Counted from the stretch's first letter, positions 26,984 through 38,466 are shown. The stretch is DNA of 64,000 nt from Terrirhizobium terrae (GCF_030323265.1 NZ_CP104992.1:3509501-3573500), one strand, 5' to 3'. Made by a program: numbers and translations. Notes: a model not told the origin generated them from the letters alone.

Positions 26984-27014
26984 TTGATCTATTTCATCAA
27001 GATTGACGTCAATC
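26984..27014. promoter_or_regulatory. Palindromic operator candidate between citrate synthase genes
   Basis: The 73-base gap between the divergent starts contains the perfect palindrome gattgacgtcaatc (27001-27014) and, beside it, ttgat-N7-atcaa (26984-27000). The shared half-site ttga(t/c) recurs on one face of the helix. The position suits an operator that could control both promoters; binding by the helix-turn-helix citrate synthase is an inference. Confidence 0.55.
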
Positions 27015-27055
27015 AAACTAGATACGATCTTTTCTTCCGTAAAGGAGAAACACCC

Positions 27056-28144
27056 ATGAAGAACGGACTGGAAGATGTCATCGCGGCCGAGACCAAGCTG
27101 TCGGATGTGGATGGCGAAGGCGGCCGCCTGATCATTCGCGGCCTGTCGCTGGACCAGCTTGTCGCCGCCGAGACTTATGAAGGAACCGCGGCCCTCCTCC
27201 TCGCCGGCTTTTTCGGCGAAGAGATCAAGGCGGCTACGCTGAGAGCACGCCTCGGCCAGGCCCGTGCCAGCGTGTTCGATCACGTCCGCTCGATCGACGA
27301 GAGCCTTCTTGCGCTGCCGCCGGTCGACGCGATGCGTGCCCTGATTGCCAGATTGCCGGATGGCGATGATTTCGATACTGCACTCCGGCTTCTCGCCGCC
27401 CCCGCCGTTTTCCTGCCGGCGCTTCTCAGACTTGGAGGCAAGGAAGCGCCAGTGGCGCCGGACCCTTCGCTCTCCCAGGCCGCGGACATCCTGTCGATGC
27501 TGACCGGAGCAAGGCCGAGCAAGGAACAGGCTGCGGCGCTCGATGTCTACCTGATGACCATTTCAGATCATGGGTTGAACGCCTCGACCTTCGCCTCCCG
27601 CGTCGTCGCCTCCACCGGAGCCGGACTGACCTCGTCGGTGCTCGCGGCGCTAAGCGCGCTGAAAGGTCCCCTTCATGGCGGTGCGCCGGGCCCGGTTCTC
27701 GACATGCTGGATGCGATCGGCTCAGAAGCCAATGCGAAGGCATGGCTTGGAGGAGCGCTAGACCGGAAGGAAAGGCTGATGGGATTCGGGCACCGCATCT
27801 ACCGGGTACGCGATCCCCGTGCGGACGCCCTGAAAGGCGCCCTCGGACCGCTGGCCGCGACCGGGCAGGTGGAAGCGGAAAGACAAGGGCTTGCGCAGGC
27901 GGTGGAAAGTGCCGCGCTGGCCATACTCAAGGAGCGCAAGCCGGACAGGCCGCTCGACGTCAATGTTGAGTTCTATACCGCTCTGCTGCTCGAAGCGCTC
28001 GGTTTCCCCCGCGAGGCCTTTACCGGCGTCTTTGCGATCGGTCGCACCGTCGGCTGGATTGCCCATGCCCGCGAGCAGGCGCAGGAGGGACGGCTGATCC
28101 GTCCCCGCTCCGCCTATGTCGGCCCGCTGCCGCAGGCTGCGTAA
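27056..28144 (+). CDS. Citrate/2-methylcitrate synthase family protein
   Basis: A 362-residue protein starting MKNGLEDVIAAETKLSDVDG after aaggaga; a longer frame from 26930 overlaps the divergent gene and is rejected. Citrate synthase blocks are clear: LKGPLHGGAPGPVL and GFGHRIYRVRDPRAD carry the two histidines, and FAIGRTVGWIAHAREQ the C-terminal helix. At the position of the catalytic aspartate (NVDFY in E. coli GltA) it reads NVEFY, a glutamate. It probably condenses acetyl-CoA or propionyl-CoA with oxaloacetate, possibly with the divergent partner; the substrate is unknown. A hairpin terminator follows. Confidence 0.87.
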   Translation: MKNGLEDVIAAETKLSDVDGEGGRLIIRGLSLDQLVAAETYEGTAALLLAGFFGEEIKAATLRARLGQARASVFDHVRSIDESLLALPPVDAMRALIARLPDGDDFDTALRLLAAPAVFLPALLRLGGKEAPVAPDPSLSQAADILSMLTGARPSKEQAAALDVYLMTISDHGLNASTFASRVVASTGAGLTSSVLAALSALKGPLHGGAPGPVLDMLDAIGSEANAKAWLGGALDRKERLMGFGHRIYRVRDPRADALKGALGPLAATGQVEAERQGLAQAVESAALAILKERKPDRPLDVNVEFYTALLLEALGFPREAFTGVFAIGRTVGWIAHAREQAQEGRLIRPRSAYVGPLPQAA

Positions 28145-28160
28145 CGCTGACCCCAAACGA

Positions 28161-28186
28161 AAAGACCCGGCCGAGGCCGGGTCTTT
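28161..28186. terminator. Bidirectional hairpin terminator
   Basis: aaagacccggcc and ggccgggtcttt form a 12-bp stem around a tiny loop, flanked by A and T runs that serve either strand. It sits between the convergent citrate synthase (plus) and pyrG (minus) genes, 16 and 25 bases from their stop codons. Confidence 0.85.
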
Positions 28187-28210
28187 GTAACTGCTGCATC
28201 TGCGGAAGCC

Positions 28211-29838
<1,628 letters not shown>

Positions 29839-29928
29839 GGGAGTCACCGGTTACCTTTTCATACACGATTCCGCCAGACCTAATTTTGCCAAACGCTAAA
29901 ACGGCTGTGGAATCTTCACAAAATAAAA

Positions 29929-29951
29929 CCGGCAGGCTTTTGGCCTGCCGG
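29929..29951 (-). terminator. Hairpin terminator of secG
   Basis: ccggcaggc (29929-29937) pairs with gcctgccgg (29943-29951) over a five-base loop; on the minus strand ttttatttt follows. It lies 24 bases after the secG stop and is a classical intrinsic terminator. Confidence 0.85.
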
Positions 29952-29974
29952 AGCTTGAAGTCTTGACGCGGCCC

Positions 29975-30463
29975 TTATTGGCCGGTCGGAACGCTGTCCG
30001 ACGGCGCTGCCGGAGCGGCAGGAGCAGCCGGTGCCGCAGGCGTCTCGCCTGTCGCCGGAGCAGGTGCTGCGGCCGGAGCCTGCGCCGGAGCGCTGGCGCC
30101 AGAGTCGGACGGAACGCCGTTGCTGGACTGCGGCTGTGCCGGAGCCGGCGGCGTTGCCGGTGCCGGGCCGAGCTGGTCGAGAATGCCGTTGCCCTGGCCC
30201 TGCTGGCTCTGCGGAATGCGGTTCAGAATGTCCGTCGGCTGCGAGCCGTAGCGGGCCATGATGCCGAGTGCGAGCGACGTGATGAAGAACAGTGTCGCCA
30301 GAATCGCGGTCGTGCGGGTCAGCGCATTGGCCGTGCCGCGGGCCGACATGAAGCCGGATCCGCCGCCGATACCGAGGCCACCGCCTTCGGAACGCTGGAT
30401 AAGCACAACGCCGACAAGGGCGAGCACGATCATGAGATGAATGACGATCAGTACGGTCTGCAT
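29975..30463 (-). CDS. secG: Preprotein translocase subunit SecG
   Basis: The small SecYEG channel subunit. The start MQTVLIVIHLMIVLALVGVV at 30463 fits the family; a frame start at 30499 would add a soluble leader. Two membrane helices (residues 2-20 and 53-75) flank the SecG loop IQRSEGGGLGIGGGSGFMSA. The C-terminal half is a long proline/alanine/glutamine-rich tail, a common alphaproteobacterial extension. The gene lies between tpiA and pyrG, the typical rhizobial neighbourhood, with a strong terminator after it. Confidence 0.95.
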   Translation of the reverse strand: MQTVLIVIHLMIVLALVGVVLIQRSEGGGLGIGGGSGFMSARGTANALTRTTAILATLFFITSLALGIMARYGSQPTDILNRIPQSQQGQGNGILDQLGPAPATPPAPAQPQSSNGVPSDSGASAPAQAPAAAPAPATGETPAAPAAPAAPAAPSDSVPTGQ

Positions 30464-30547
30464 GTATCGGGTCCCTGCCCCGCGCGGGGCAACAATCAAG
30501 AGTTTGGCGGGTCTTTACATGAGGCCTTCGCGCTTTCCAAGCCTTGA

Positions 30548-31326
30548 TTACAAGGTTTCGGCAATCAGACCCTCATAGACGCCGTAGATGGCGAGGAAGT
30601 CTGCCGCTTTCAAGCTCGCTCCGCCGATCAGTGCACCGTCGACATTGTCGATGCTCATCAGCTTGGCCGCATTGTCCGGCTTGACCGATCCGCCATAGAG
30701 AAGCCGCATCATCTTTCCTCCTCGCCGAAGCGGCGGGTCAGTTCCGAGCGCATGAAGGCGTGGGCCACGGCGATGTCTTCCGCGGTCGGCGTCACACCGG
30801 ATCCGATCGCCCAGATCGGCTCATAGGCGATCACGGTGTTTTCAGCCGTTGCCCCCTCCGGCACGGATCCGAGCAACTGACGGCGCAACACATCGAGCGT
30901 CTCGTAGGCGTCGCGCTGATGCTCCGTCTCGCCGATGCAGATGATGGCGGTGAGTTCTGCCTCATACGCGGCTTTCGCCTTGTCGCGAACGATATGGTCG
31001 GTCTCGCCATGATCGGCGCGGCGCTCGGAATGGCCGAGGATCACATGGGTACCGAAGCAATCGGCGATCATCTCCGCCGAAATGTCGCCGGTATGGGCAC
31101 CTGATATTTTCTGGTGGCAATCCTGCGCGCCAACCATCAGCGGGCTGTCGGTGCAGAGCGCTGTCGCAACATAGAGCAGCGTCATCGGCGGGCAGAGCAG
31201 CGTGTCGACCCTTTCCGACAGTGGTCCGAGCACCCCTTCCGCCATCGCCTTGATCTCGCCCAGGGACTGGCGCGTCCCGTTCATCTTCCAGTTTCCTGCG
31301 ACCAGCGGGCGAACATCTGGGGTCAT
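30548..31326 (-). CDS. tpiA: Triosephosphate isomerase, frame interrupted near C-terminus
   Basis: TpiA interconverts dihydroxyacetone phosphate and glyceraldehyde-3-phosphate. From MTPDVRPLVAGNWKMNGT the catalytic lysine is present, VILGHSERR holds the histidine and IAYEPIWAIGSG the glutamate. After RRFGEE the frame breaks near 30716-30723: one missing G. With it the product continues GKMMRLLYGGSVKPDNAAKL to IYGVYEGLIAETL, stopping at 30548. The glycolytic gene is essential in practice, so an indel error is likely. Good context: tpiA-secG-pyrG on the minus strand. Confidence 0.94.
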
Positions 31327-31573
31327 CGGCAGTCTCATCCTCTCCGTCTTGCGATCCAGGTGGAGGATCGCTGCCTCCGCGTGCAAACGGGCAGCCTCCC
31401 GACTGCCCTCTTGGTCCTTGGTACGCTTGAAAATGGACTTAAATCAAGCGCTTGCTCTGTTTTATGCGGTCGATGGACGGCCAGCAGCGTTCTCAAAATC
31501 GAGGCATCGAGATGCCAGCCGATGATTCAATCGTTTTGAGGTGCCGCAGAAGCCGGGTTTGCCATTATCTCCC

Positions 31574-32473
31574 TTATCTGTGGGAAATTAGCACGAAATT
31601 GAGCACTTCGCGCCAATCCACCATTCGTATCGGGGTTCCGTGGCCGCCCGTGTTGAACAGGGTGAAGCGGGTGGGATATCCACTCTTGTACAATCCGCGG
31701 TAGATTCCGATCTGGTCCTCGGCCTTGTAGACGCTGTCGGCGCTGCCATGGGCAAAGTAGATCGGCAGCTTTGCCTTGGCGAGTGGCGTGCCGGAAAGTC
31801 CCGCATCCGGCGGTCCGCCGAGCAGGATCATGCCGCCGAGCGCGCGCACCGCCTGGGCATCGCGCGCCACGTTCTGGCAGATGATGCCGCCCATGGAGGC
31901 GCAGGCGAGAAAGACCGGCTTGCCACCGGATTGCTCCGAAGCGTAGCGGATCAGCGCACCGATATCCGCCGCGCCATTGCCGTCGAAGGACTTCACACTC
32001 GGCGAATAATAGGTGCCGCCACCGGCCGTCACGAGGTTCTTCAGCCGGTTGAAATTGCCGCCGAACGTATAGTCGTTAACGCCGAGGCGCCGGTCGCCGC
32101 CGCGTCCGTGGATGAAGATCACGGTAAAGGCCGCGCCCTGCGCCTCCCCTACCCGCGTCACGTCAAGTTTCCGCCCGGAGAGCGAGAGCGTCTCGTTCTC
32201 CTGCGCGCGGCGCACACCGAGTGACACATAGGCGCTTTTGACCCGCCGCTCCGGCTCGCTGTCGCGCCCGTTGATATCGCGCATCTCCTGGTAGTCGATC
32301 ACTTCGTAAGCGCCGCCATCGGCGCTCTCCAGCACCTTGAAGCGCGAAAACAGCTCATCCTTGAACGGCTTGATGGGCCCTTGCTGGGCAAAAGCGACGT
32401 CACCGATGAATGACATGGAAATGGCAAGAAACGTGCCGAAAATGAAATGAACTGTGGACATGCGGGGTTTCAT
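31574..32473 (-). CDS. Exported alpha/beta hydrolase
   Basis: A 299-residue protein starting MKPRMSTVHFIFGTFL with aagga upstream; the longer frame from 32719 is not needed. A signal peptide ends near GDVAFAQQ. The alpha/beta-hydrolase fold is indicated by VIFIHGRGGDRRLG, the nucleophile-like ACASMGGII and a C-terminal TGGHGTP histidine. It resembles dienelactone-hydrolase/esterase relatives found in Rhizobiales. The nucleophile serine lies in S-M-G-G rather than strict GxSxG (A-C-A-S-M-G-G). Substrate unknown; it acts in the periplasm. parE is divergent from it. Confidence 0.78.
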   Translation of the reverse strand: MKPRMSTVHFIFGTFLAISMSFIGDVAFAQQGPIKPFKDELFSRFKVLESADGGAYEVIDYQEMRDINGRDSEPERRVKSAYVSLGVRRAQENETLSLSGRKLDVTRVGEAQGAAFTVIFIHGRGGDRRLGVNDYTFGGNFNRLKNLVTAGGGTYYSPSVKSFDGNGAADIGALIRYASEQSGGKPVFLACASMGGIICQNVARDAQAVRALGGMILLGGPPDAGLSGTPLAKAKLPIYFAHGSADSVYKAEDQIGIYRGLYKSGYPTRFTLFNTGGHGTPIRMVDWREVLNFVLISHR

Positions 32474-32658
32474 TCGGATCCTTCGCTGTAGAAAGCTTGC
32501 CATCGCAGGACCTGCCAAGCATTGCTGGCAAGCAAAGCCGTCTGTTATACGGCATCGCGAAAAAGCCGGTTTTTGGCAGAATCGCAAGTGATTCGAAACA
32601 ATATGAGACGGGCATGGCTTCCTCCTCGGCGCCTCGACAGGCAGCAGTGAAAGACCAG

Positions 32659-34734
32659 ATGGACGACAATAACGATCTTTTCGGCGCGGCACCGGCCAAT
32701 TCCGAGCCCGCACCTGCAAAGCCGGTTGCGCAGCAGCCTGCGCCGGCGATCGCGGCTGAACCGTCCACGCCCCGCCCTGCCCCCGCTGCTCCCTCGCAGG
32801 CCGGCGGTGACGACTACGGCGCTTCCTCGATCCGCGTTCTCGAAGGCCTCGAGCCGGTGCGCATGCGTCCCGGCATGTATATCGGCGGTACCGACGAAAA
32901 GGCGCTGCACCACCTCTTCGCCGAAGTCATCGATAACTCGATGGACGAAGCGGTTGCCGGACACGCCAATTTCATCGAGGTTCATCTCGATCTCGAAGGT
33001 TGCCTGACGGTCAGCGACAACGGCCGCGGTATCCCGGTCGAAAACCATCCGCAAGTGCCCGGCAAGTCGACGCTCGAAGTCATCATGACCAAGCTCCATG
33101 CCGGCGGTAAGTTCGACGGCAAGGCCTACGAGACCTCCGGCGGTCTGCACGGCGTCGGCGTTTCCGTCGTCAATGCGCTCTCGGATATTCTGGAAGTCGA
33201 GGTTGCCCGCAATCGCAAGCTCTACCGGCAGACCTTCTCCCGCGGCGTTCCGCAGGGCGGTCTGCAGGAACTGGGCGACGTTCATAACCGTCGCGGCACG
33301 CGCGTCCGCTTCCATCCCGATCCGCAGATCTTCGGCGAGCACGCGAGATTCGATGCCGGCCGCATCTTCCGCATGGCCCGCTCCAAGGCTTATCTCTTCG
33401 GCGGCGTCGAAATCCGCTGGAGCTGCGATCCGGGCGTCGTTGCCGAAGGTGGCGAGATCCCGGACAAGGCCGTCTTCCACTTCCCTGGTGGCCTGAAGGA
33501 CTATCTGTCGGCTACGCTCGGCAAGGACTTCACCGTCACCCGCGAAATCTTCGCCGGCCGCACCGATAAGACCGGCGGCCACGGCGCGATGGAATGGGCG
33601 ATCACCTGGTATGGCGGTGATCCGCAGGTCCACTCCTATTGTAACACCATCCCGACGCCTGAAGGCGGTACGCACGAGGCGGGTCTGCGCATAGCGCTCA
33701 CCAAGGGCCTGAAGAACTACGCCGAGCTGACGCAGAACAAGCGCGCCAAGGAAATCACCACCGACGACGTGATGATCTCGGCTGTCGGCATGCTGTCCGT
33801 CTTCATCCGAGAACCGGAATTCGTCGGCCAGACCAAGGATAAGCTCGCCACCGTCGAGGCCCAGCGCCTCGTCGAAAACGCGCTGCGCGATCCGTTCGAC
33901 CACTATCTCGCCGGCAACCCGCACGAAGCGGCGAAACTTCTCGACTGGGTGATCGAGCGCGCCGAAGAGCGCCTTCGCCGCCGCAAGGAAAAGGAAGTCA
34001 ACCGCAAGACGGCCGTGCGCAAGCTGCGCCTGCCCGGCAAGCTCGCCGATTGCTCGCAGAACACCGCGGAAGGCGCCGAACTCTTCATCGTCGAGGGTGA
34101 CTCGGCAGGTGGCTCGGCCAAGCAGGGTCGCAACCGTACCAACCAGGCGATCCTGCCCCTGCGCGGCAAGATCCTGAACGTCGGTTCTGCAAGCCGCGAA
34201 AAGCTTTCCGCCAACCAGCAGATCGCCGATCTGGTCCAGGCGCTCGGCTGCGGCACGCGGACGAAGTACCGCGAGGAAGACCTGCGCTACGAGCGCGTCA
34301 TCATCATGACCGATGCCGACGTCGACGGCGCGCATATCGCCTCGCTGCTGATCACCTTCTTCTATCAGGAAATGCCGGAGCTGATCCGCGGCAACCATCT
34401 CTATCTCGCCGTGCCGCCGCTCTATGTCATCCGCCAGGGTGGCAAGACGGTCTATGCCCGCGATGACGCCCACCGCGCCGAGCTGATGGAGACCACATTC
34501 AAGGGCAAGAAGGTCGAGATCGGCCGCTTTAAAGGCCTTGGCGAGATGATGGCGTCGCAGCTCAAGGAAACCACCATGGATCCCGAAAAGCGCACGCTGC
34601 TGCGCGTCGAGATCGACGAGGTGGATTTCGAGGGCACCCGCGAGGCCGTCGACAACCTGATGGGCACGAAGGCGGATGCGCGTTTCCGTTTCATTCAGGA
34701 TCGCGCGGCCTTCGCCGACAATCTGGACATTTAA
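32659..34734 (+). CDS. parE: DNA topoisomerase IV subunit B
   Basis: An ATPase subunit of about 691 residues from MDDNNDLFG; earlier in-frame starts (32614, 32497) exist and the start is not certain. ParE and ParC decatenate daughter chromosomes. The GHKL ATPase (EVIDNSMDEAVAG, VSDNGRGIPV, SGGLHGVGVSVVNALS), the transducer lysine loop (LTQNKRAKE) and the Toprim region EGDSAGGSAKQGRNR with IIMTDADVDGAHI are present. PLRGKILNVGSASREKL fits ParE rather than GyrB. The first 50 residues are low-complexity proline/alanine-rich, a usual feature in Rhizobiaceae. pdxY follows. Confidence 0.94.
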   Translation: MDDNNDLFGAAPANSEPAPAKPVAQQPAPAIAAEPSTPRPAPAAPSQAGGDDYGASSIRVLEGLEPVRMRPGMYIGGTDEKALHHLFAEVIDNSMDEAVAGHANFIEVHLDLEGCLTVSDNGRGIPVENHPQVPGKSTLEVIMTKLHAGGKFDGKAYETSGGLHGVGVSVVNALSDILEVEVARNRKLYRQTFSRGVPQGGLQELGDVHNRRGTRVRFHPDPQIFGEHARFDAGRIFRMARSKAYLFGGVEIRWSCDPGVVAEGGEIPDKAVFHFPGGLKDYLSATLGKDFTVTREIFAGRTDKTGGHGAMEWAITWYGGDPQVHSYCNTIPTPEGGTHEAGLRIALTKGLKNYAELTQNKRAKEITTDDVMISAVGMLSVFIREPEFVGQTKDKLATVEAQRLVENALRDPFDHYLAGNPHEAAKLLDWVIERAEERLRRRKEKEVNRKTAVRKLRLPGKLADCSQNTAEGAELFIVEGDSAGGSAKQGRNRTNQAILPLRGKILNVGSASREKLSANQQIADLVQALGCGTRTKYREEDLRYERVIIMTDADVDGAHIASLLITFFYQEMPELIRGNHLYLAVPPLYVIRQGGKTVYARDDAHRAELMETTFKGKKVEIGRFKGLGEMMASQLKETTMDPEKRTLLRVEIDEVDFEGTREAVDNLMGTKADARFRFIQDRAAFADNLDI

Positions 34735-34815
34735 TCCAAAGAGAGGATTGCAAGGCCCTGCGTGGCGTGCTTCACCGCTGGAAGTGATTTCCCGCCAGAA
34801 AAGCATGTCACGGCC

Positions 34816-35664
34816 ATGAAGCAGATCCTCTCCATCCAGTCCCATGTCGCCTACGGCTATGTCGGCAACCGCGCCGCCACCCTGCCCTTGCAGCGCCTCG
34901 GCCATGAAGTCTCCGTCATCAACACGGTGCAGTTTTCCAACCATACCGGCTACCAGAAATGGACCGGCGAGGTTTTCACCGCAGCGCATATCGAAAACGT
35001 GCTGGACGGCCTCGAAAGCCTCGGCGCGCTGGAAAAGATGGATGCGCTTCTGACCGGCTATCTCGGCGACCCGGCGATCGGTGACATCATTCTCTCGGTT
35101 CTGGACCGGCTGCCGAAAGGTGTCCGCTGGCTCTGCGATCCCGTCATGGGCGATGTCGGCAGAGGCTTCTTCGTCCGGCCCGGCATTCCTGACTATTTCC
35201 GGCAGAAGGCGCTGGCCCGCGCCTCCATCATCACGCCCAACCAGTTCGAACTGGAATATCTCGCCGGCCGCCAGATCCTGACGCTCGATGATGCAAAGGC
35301 GGCCTGTCGGATGGCCCACGAGATGGGGCCGGAAATCGTGCTCCTAACCTCGCTGATCCACGATGCGACCCGCGATGACGAGATCCAGATGCTGGCATCG
35401 GCGAAATCCGGCGAGCAGTTCCTGGTCACGACCCCGCGGCTGATGATGGACCCGGCTCCGAACGGTGCAGGCGACTGCACCTCGGCGCTCTTCCTCGGCC
35501 ACATCGTGTCCGGCGCGCCGCTGGGCCAGGCGCTGTCGAAGACCGCATCAAGCGTCTTTGCCCTGTTCGAGAAGACATTGGCCGCCGGCCGGCGCGAACT
35601 CAACATGATCGCCGCGCAGGACGATTTCGTGAACCCGGCGCCGCTTGAAGTCGTTTCTGTCTAG
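34816..35664 (+). CDS. pdxY: Pyridoxal kinase
   Basis: A 282-residue ribokinase-fold vitamin B6 kinase. MKQILSIQSHVAYGYVGNRAA is diagnostic, then VINTVQFSNHTGY, LTGYLGD, WLCDPVMGDVGRGFFVRP and the anion-hole motif NGAGDCTSALFLGHIV with the catalytic aspartate. It phosphorylates pyridoxal in the salvage pathway. I took the ATG at 34816 because the family begins there; an upstream frame from 34762 is not coding. It is convergent with the bacteriophytochrome gene, four bases apart. Confidence 0.94.
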   Translation: MKQILSIQSHVAYGYVGNRAATLPLQRLGHEVSVINTVQFSNHTGYQKWTGEVFTAAHIENVLDGLESLGALEKMDALLTGYLGDPAIGDIILSVLDRLPKGVRWLCDPVMGDVGRGFFVRPGIPDYFRQKALARASIITPNQFELEYLAGRQILTLDDAKAACRMAHEMGPEIVLLTSLIHDATRDDEIQMLASAKSGEQFLVTTPRLMMDPAPNGAGDCTSALFLGHIVSGAPLGQALSKTASSVFALFEKTLAAGRRELNMIAAQDDFVNPAPLEVVSV

Positions 35665-35667
35665 AGC

Positions 35668-38213
35668 CTAGCGGGTCTCGAAAAGCTTCGTCAGTGCCGT
35701 GACCAGGGTCGCAGCCTCGTAGGGCTTGCGCACGATCGGGGCTGCAAGATGCGGCGGGATGATCGAGCGGTCGCTGTAGCCGGTGGCGAAGACAAAGGGG
35801 ACGCCTCGGTTTGCCAGTTCCTCGGCGATCGGCAGCGATGTTCCTGCCCCGAGATTGACGTCGAGAATGGCGGCGTTCGGAGTGAACGTCTTCAGCCGCC
35901 GCATCGCCTCCGCCACCGAAGGCGCGGTCGTCACTTTCGTAATGCCGTGATCGGCAAGCATCGCCTCGACATCGGCCGCGATCAGCATCTGGTCTTCCAC
36001 CAGAAGTATTTCCAGCTCGGTAAGCGGCGGCAGGCCGCTGGCCTGCTCGTCGGCGACCTCCACGTCGGAGTTCTGCAGCGTCTGCGTCTCTTCCTCGGTA
36101 TGGAGATGCTTGGCGGGTACGACGAAACGGGCCCGCACTCCTCGGTCGGATAGTCGACGCTTGCCTCACCTTCCAGTTCGTAAGGGATGCTTCTGCCGAT
36201 CAGCACGCTGCCGAATCCTGTCCGGCTCGGCGCCTTTGCCGGTGGGCCGTTCGTTTCGATCCAGGAAAGCTCGCAGCCGCCATCGGCGGAGCGTATCCAG
36301 CGGACGTCGAGCCTGCCGTCGGCGACCGAGAGCGAGCCGTATTTCGCGGCATTGGTCGACATTTCATGCAGAACCAGCGCCATGACGGAGAAGGCGCGGC
36401 TGTCCAGCCAGACCCGCGGTCCGTCCAGGCTCACCGACCGCGTCCCCTCCATATAGGGGCGCAGTTCGGCTTCCAGAAGCTCGAGCAGGAAGCCGCCATC
36501 GCCGCCGCGCACCACCTGGTCATGGGCAAAGGCCAGCGCCTGGATGCGGCCCTTGAGAGAGCCGACATAGTCCGTGATGCTGCGGCCACTCTCGACCGGA
36601 TGGCCGACCAGTGCCTTGATGATCGAGAGGATGTTCTTGACCCGGTGGTTCAATTCCTCGTTCAGCATCCGCTGGCGCACATCCGCCTTGCCGCGCTCGT
36701 CGGCGAGCAGTTCATTGTGATGCAGCACGATTTCCACCAGCACGGCGCGGATCGCCTCCGCGGTCTCGCGGTCGCCATCGGTCCAGGGTTGAGCCTGCAG
36801 CCTGACGGTTTCCTTCCAGATCGCAAAACTCTTGCGCGGTGTCAGCCGGTCGCCCATCGGCCCGGTGGAATAGGACTTGTCGGGATTGCCGGCCCAGTCC
36901 AGCGTCTGCACCACTTCCTTGCGGAAGAAGAACAGATAGTCCCGCGGGCGTTGCGACAGGGGTATCGCAAGCAGGCCACACGCGTCGTCGGGCGAAATGG
37001 TCGATTGCGGCAGGGATTGCGATAGCTGGAAGGTCGACCACACGCGTCCGCCATAGACCTGTCCGACGGCCTCCGACAGTTCTGCAATCATATTCGCCGG
37101 AGGCGTCGTTCCCTCACCCGTCCACACTCCGTCGAGCCAGAGACCGACACCATCGCAAGGCATCATCGCCGCGAAGTCATGCAGAGAACTGCGCAGCAAT
37201 GCGCTGATGTCCCGGTGATGCGAGGCCTCCTGCAGGAAGCGGTCGAGTGAGCGCCGCGCCTGCCGTGCAGTCTCATGCAATTCCTTCTGCCTGAGAGCCG
37301 AGAGATGCAGCGAGAAGAATTCCCCGAAGGTTTCCGCCGCCACGCGCTGCGGCATTGTGAGAACCTTAGGCGAATAGTGGTGGCAGGCGATCAGGCCCCA
37401 GAGTTCGCCGTCGAGCACGATCGAGATCGACATCGAGGCGCCGACGCCCATGTTGCGCAGATATTCGCAATGGATCGGCGAGACGCTGCGCAGATGCGCG
37501 AAGGAAAGGTCGAGCGGCTGCTCGTCCTCGTCCAATTCGGGAACCACGGGAACGCCCTGGTAGTCGACGTCGCAGATGACCCGGATCGTGTTCTTGATAT
37601 AGAGCGCACGGGCCTGTTTCGGGATGTCGCCTGCCGGAAAATACTGGCCGCGGAAGCTTTCAAGATCGCGCCGCTTGTATTCGCTGATGACCTTGCCGGA
37701 GCCGTCCTGCTCGAAACGGTAGACCATGACGCGATCATAACCGAGCATCGCATACATCAGCCGCGTGGCGCTCTCGACAAGGCGGTCGAGGCTGGTGACG
37801 TTGCGGATGCGGCTGACCAGCATGCGGGCCACTTCGAGCGGCTGGTCGTTATCGACTGATGCCGGCTCGAATTCCAGGATGACCTTGGAGCCGAACCGAT
37901 GCAGGGCGACATCGACGGCCCGGCCCGAGGCGAGCTTCAGTCCATGGCGCAAAGCCGGGCGGGCCGGATCGTCTGACGTGGCAAGTGCGTTCCTGAGCGA
38001 GTGGGCGATCTGTCCACCCAGCACTTCTTCCAGCCGCTTGCCGAGAACATCATCTTCGACGCCGAGTATATCGGAGAGATTTTCCGTGCGTTGCAGGATG
38101 ATCGAGCCGGTGCCATCGCAGACCAGGAGGCAGCCGTGGGGTTGGATAGAGCCGGGGATATGGATGGGTTCGCGGTCACAATTGGTAAGGTCGACCGCTG
38201 TTGTGTGGGGCAT
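35668..38213 (-). CDS. bphP: Bacteriophytochrome histidine kinase with C-terminal receiver (Agp2 type), frame interrupted
   Basis: A red/far-red photoreceptor of about 848 residues after correction. The N-terminal biliverdin-binding cysteine is in LTNCDREPIHIPGSIQPHG; the GAF domain has PAGDIP, the PHY tongue PRKSF. The HWE-family kinase shows EELNHRVKNILS and HEMSTNAAKYG, WIE. A receiver domain follows (LLVEDQ, ILDVNLG). This PAS-GAF-PHY-HWE-REC layout is that of Agrobacterium Agp2. At 36138-36142 one missing base breaks the link between TEE and VRARFVVPA; an ORF from 36138 carries the receiver alone. The likely start is MPHTTAVDL at 38213. Confidence 0.9.
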
Positions 38214-38326
38214 CAATCTGTCCTTGATGATCCCCGCCAACGCGGACGTGGACCCTCCCGTTTCCCGCTCGCCAAATAACAGCAACGGAAAGTTTAAATT
38301 CTGCCGTCGATAAATGGAGCGGCCCT

Positions 38327-38338
38327 GCCAATTGGCAA
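38327..38338. promoter_or_regulatory. Perfect 12-bp palindrome upstream of the phytochrome gene
   Basis: tgccaattggca is perfectly symmetric and lies in the divergent gap between bphP (start 38213) and the AI-2E family gene (38467). Such a site could bind a dimeric regulator, but no known operator is recognised. Chance occurrence cannot be excluded. Confidence 0.35.
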
Positions 38339-38466
38339 TTTCATATTTCTATCGCATCTAGCGGCTACCGCAAGCAAGTAAGCCGCGCGCAACGAGTCGA
38401 CGCGGCGCTTGCTTCCGAGCCTTTGGAAGGCCATATAACGTCTTGGTTTTGTGACAGGGACATCAA

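Noticed and set aside
32545..35319. A 924-codon minus-strand frame over parE and pdxY
   Set aside because: It is antisense to two conserved genes and shows no domain; a GC-driven shadow.
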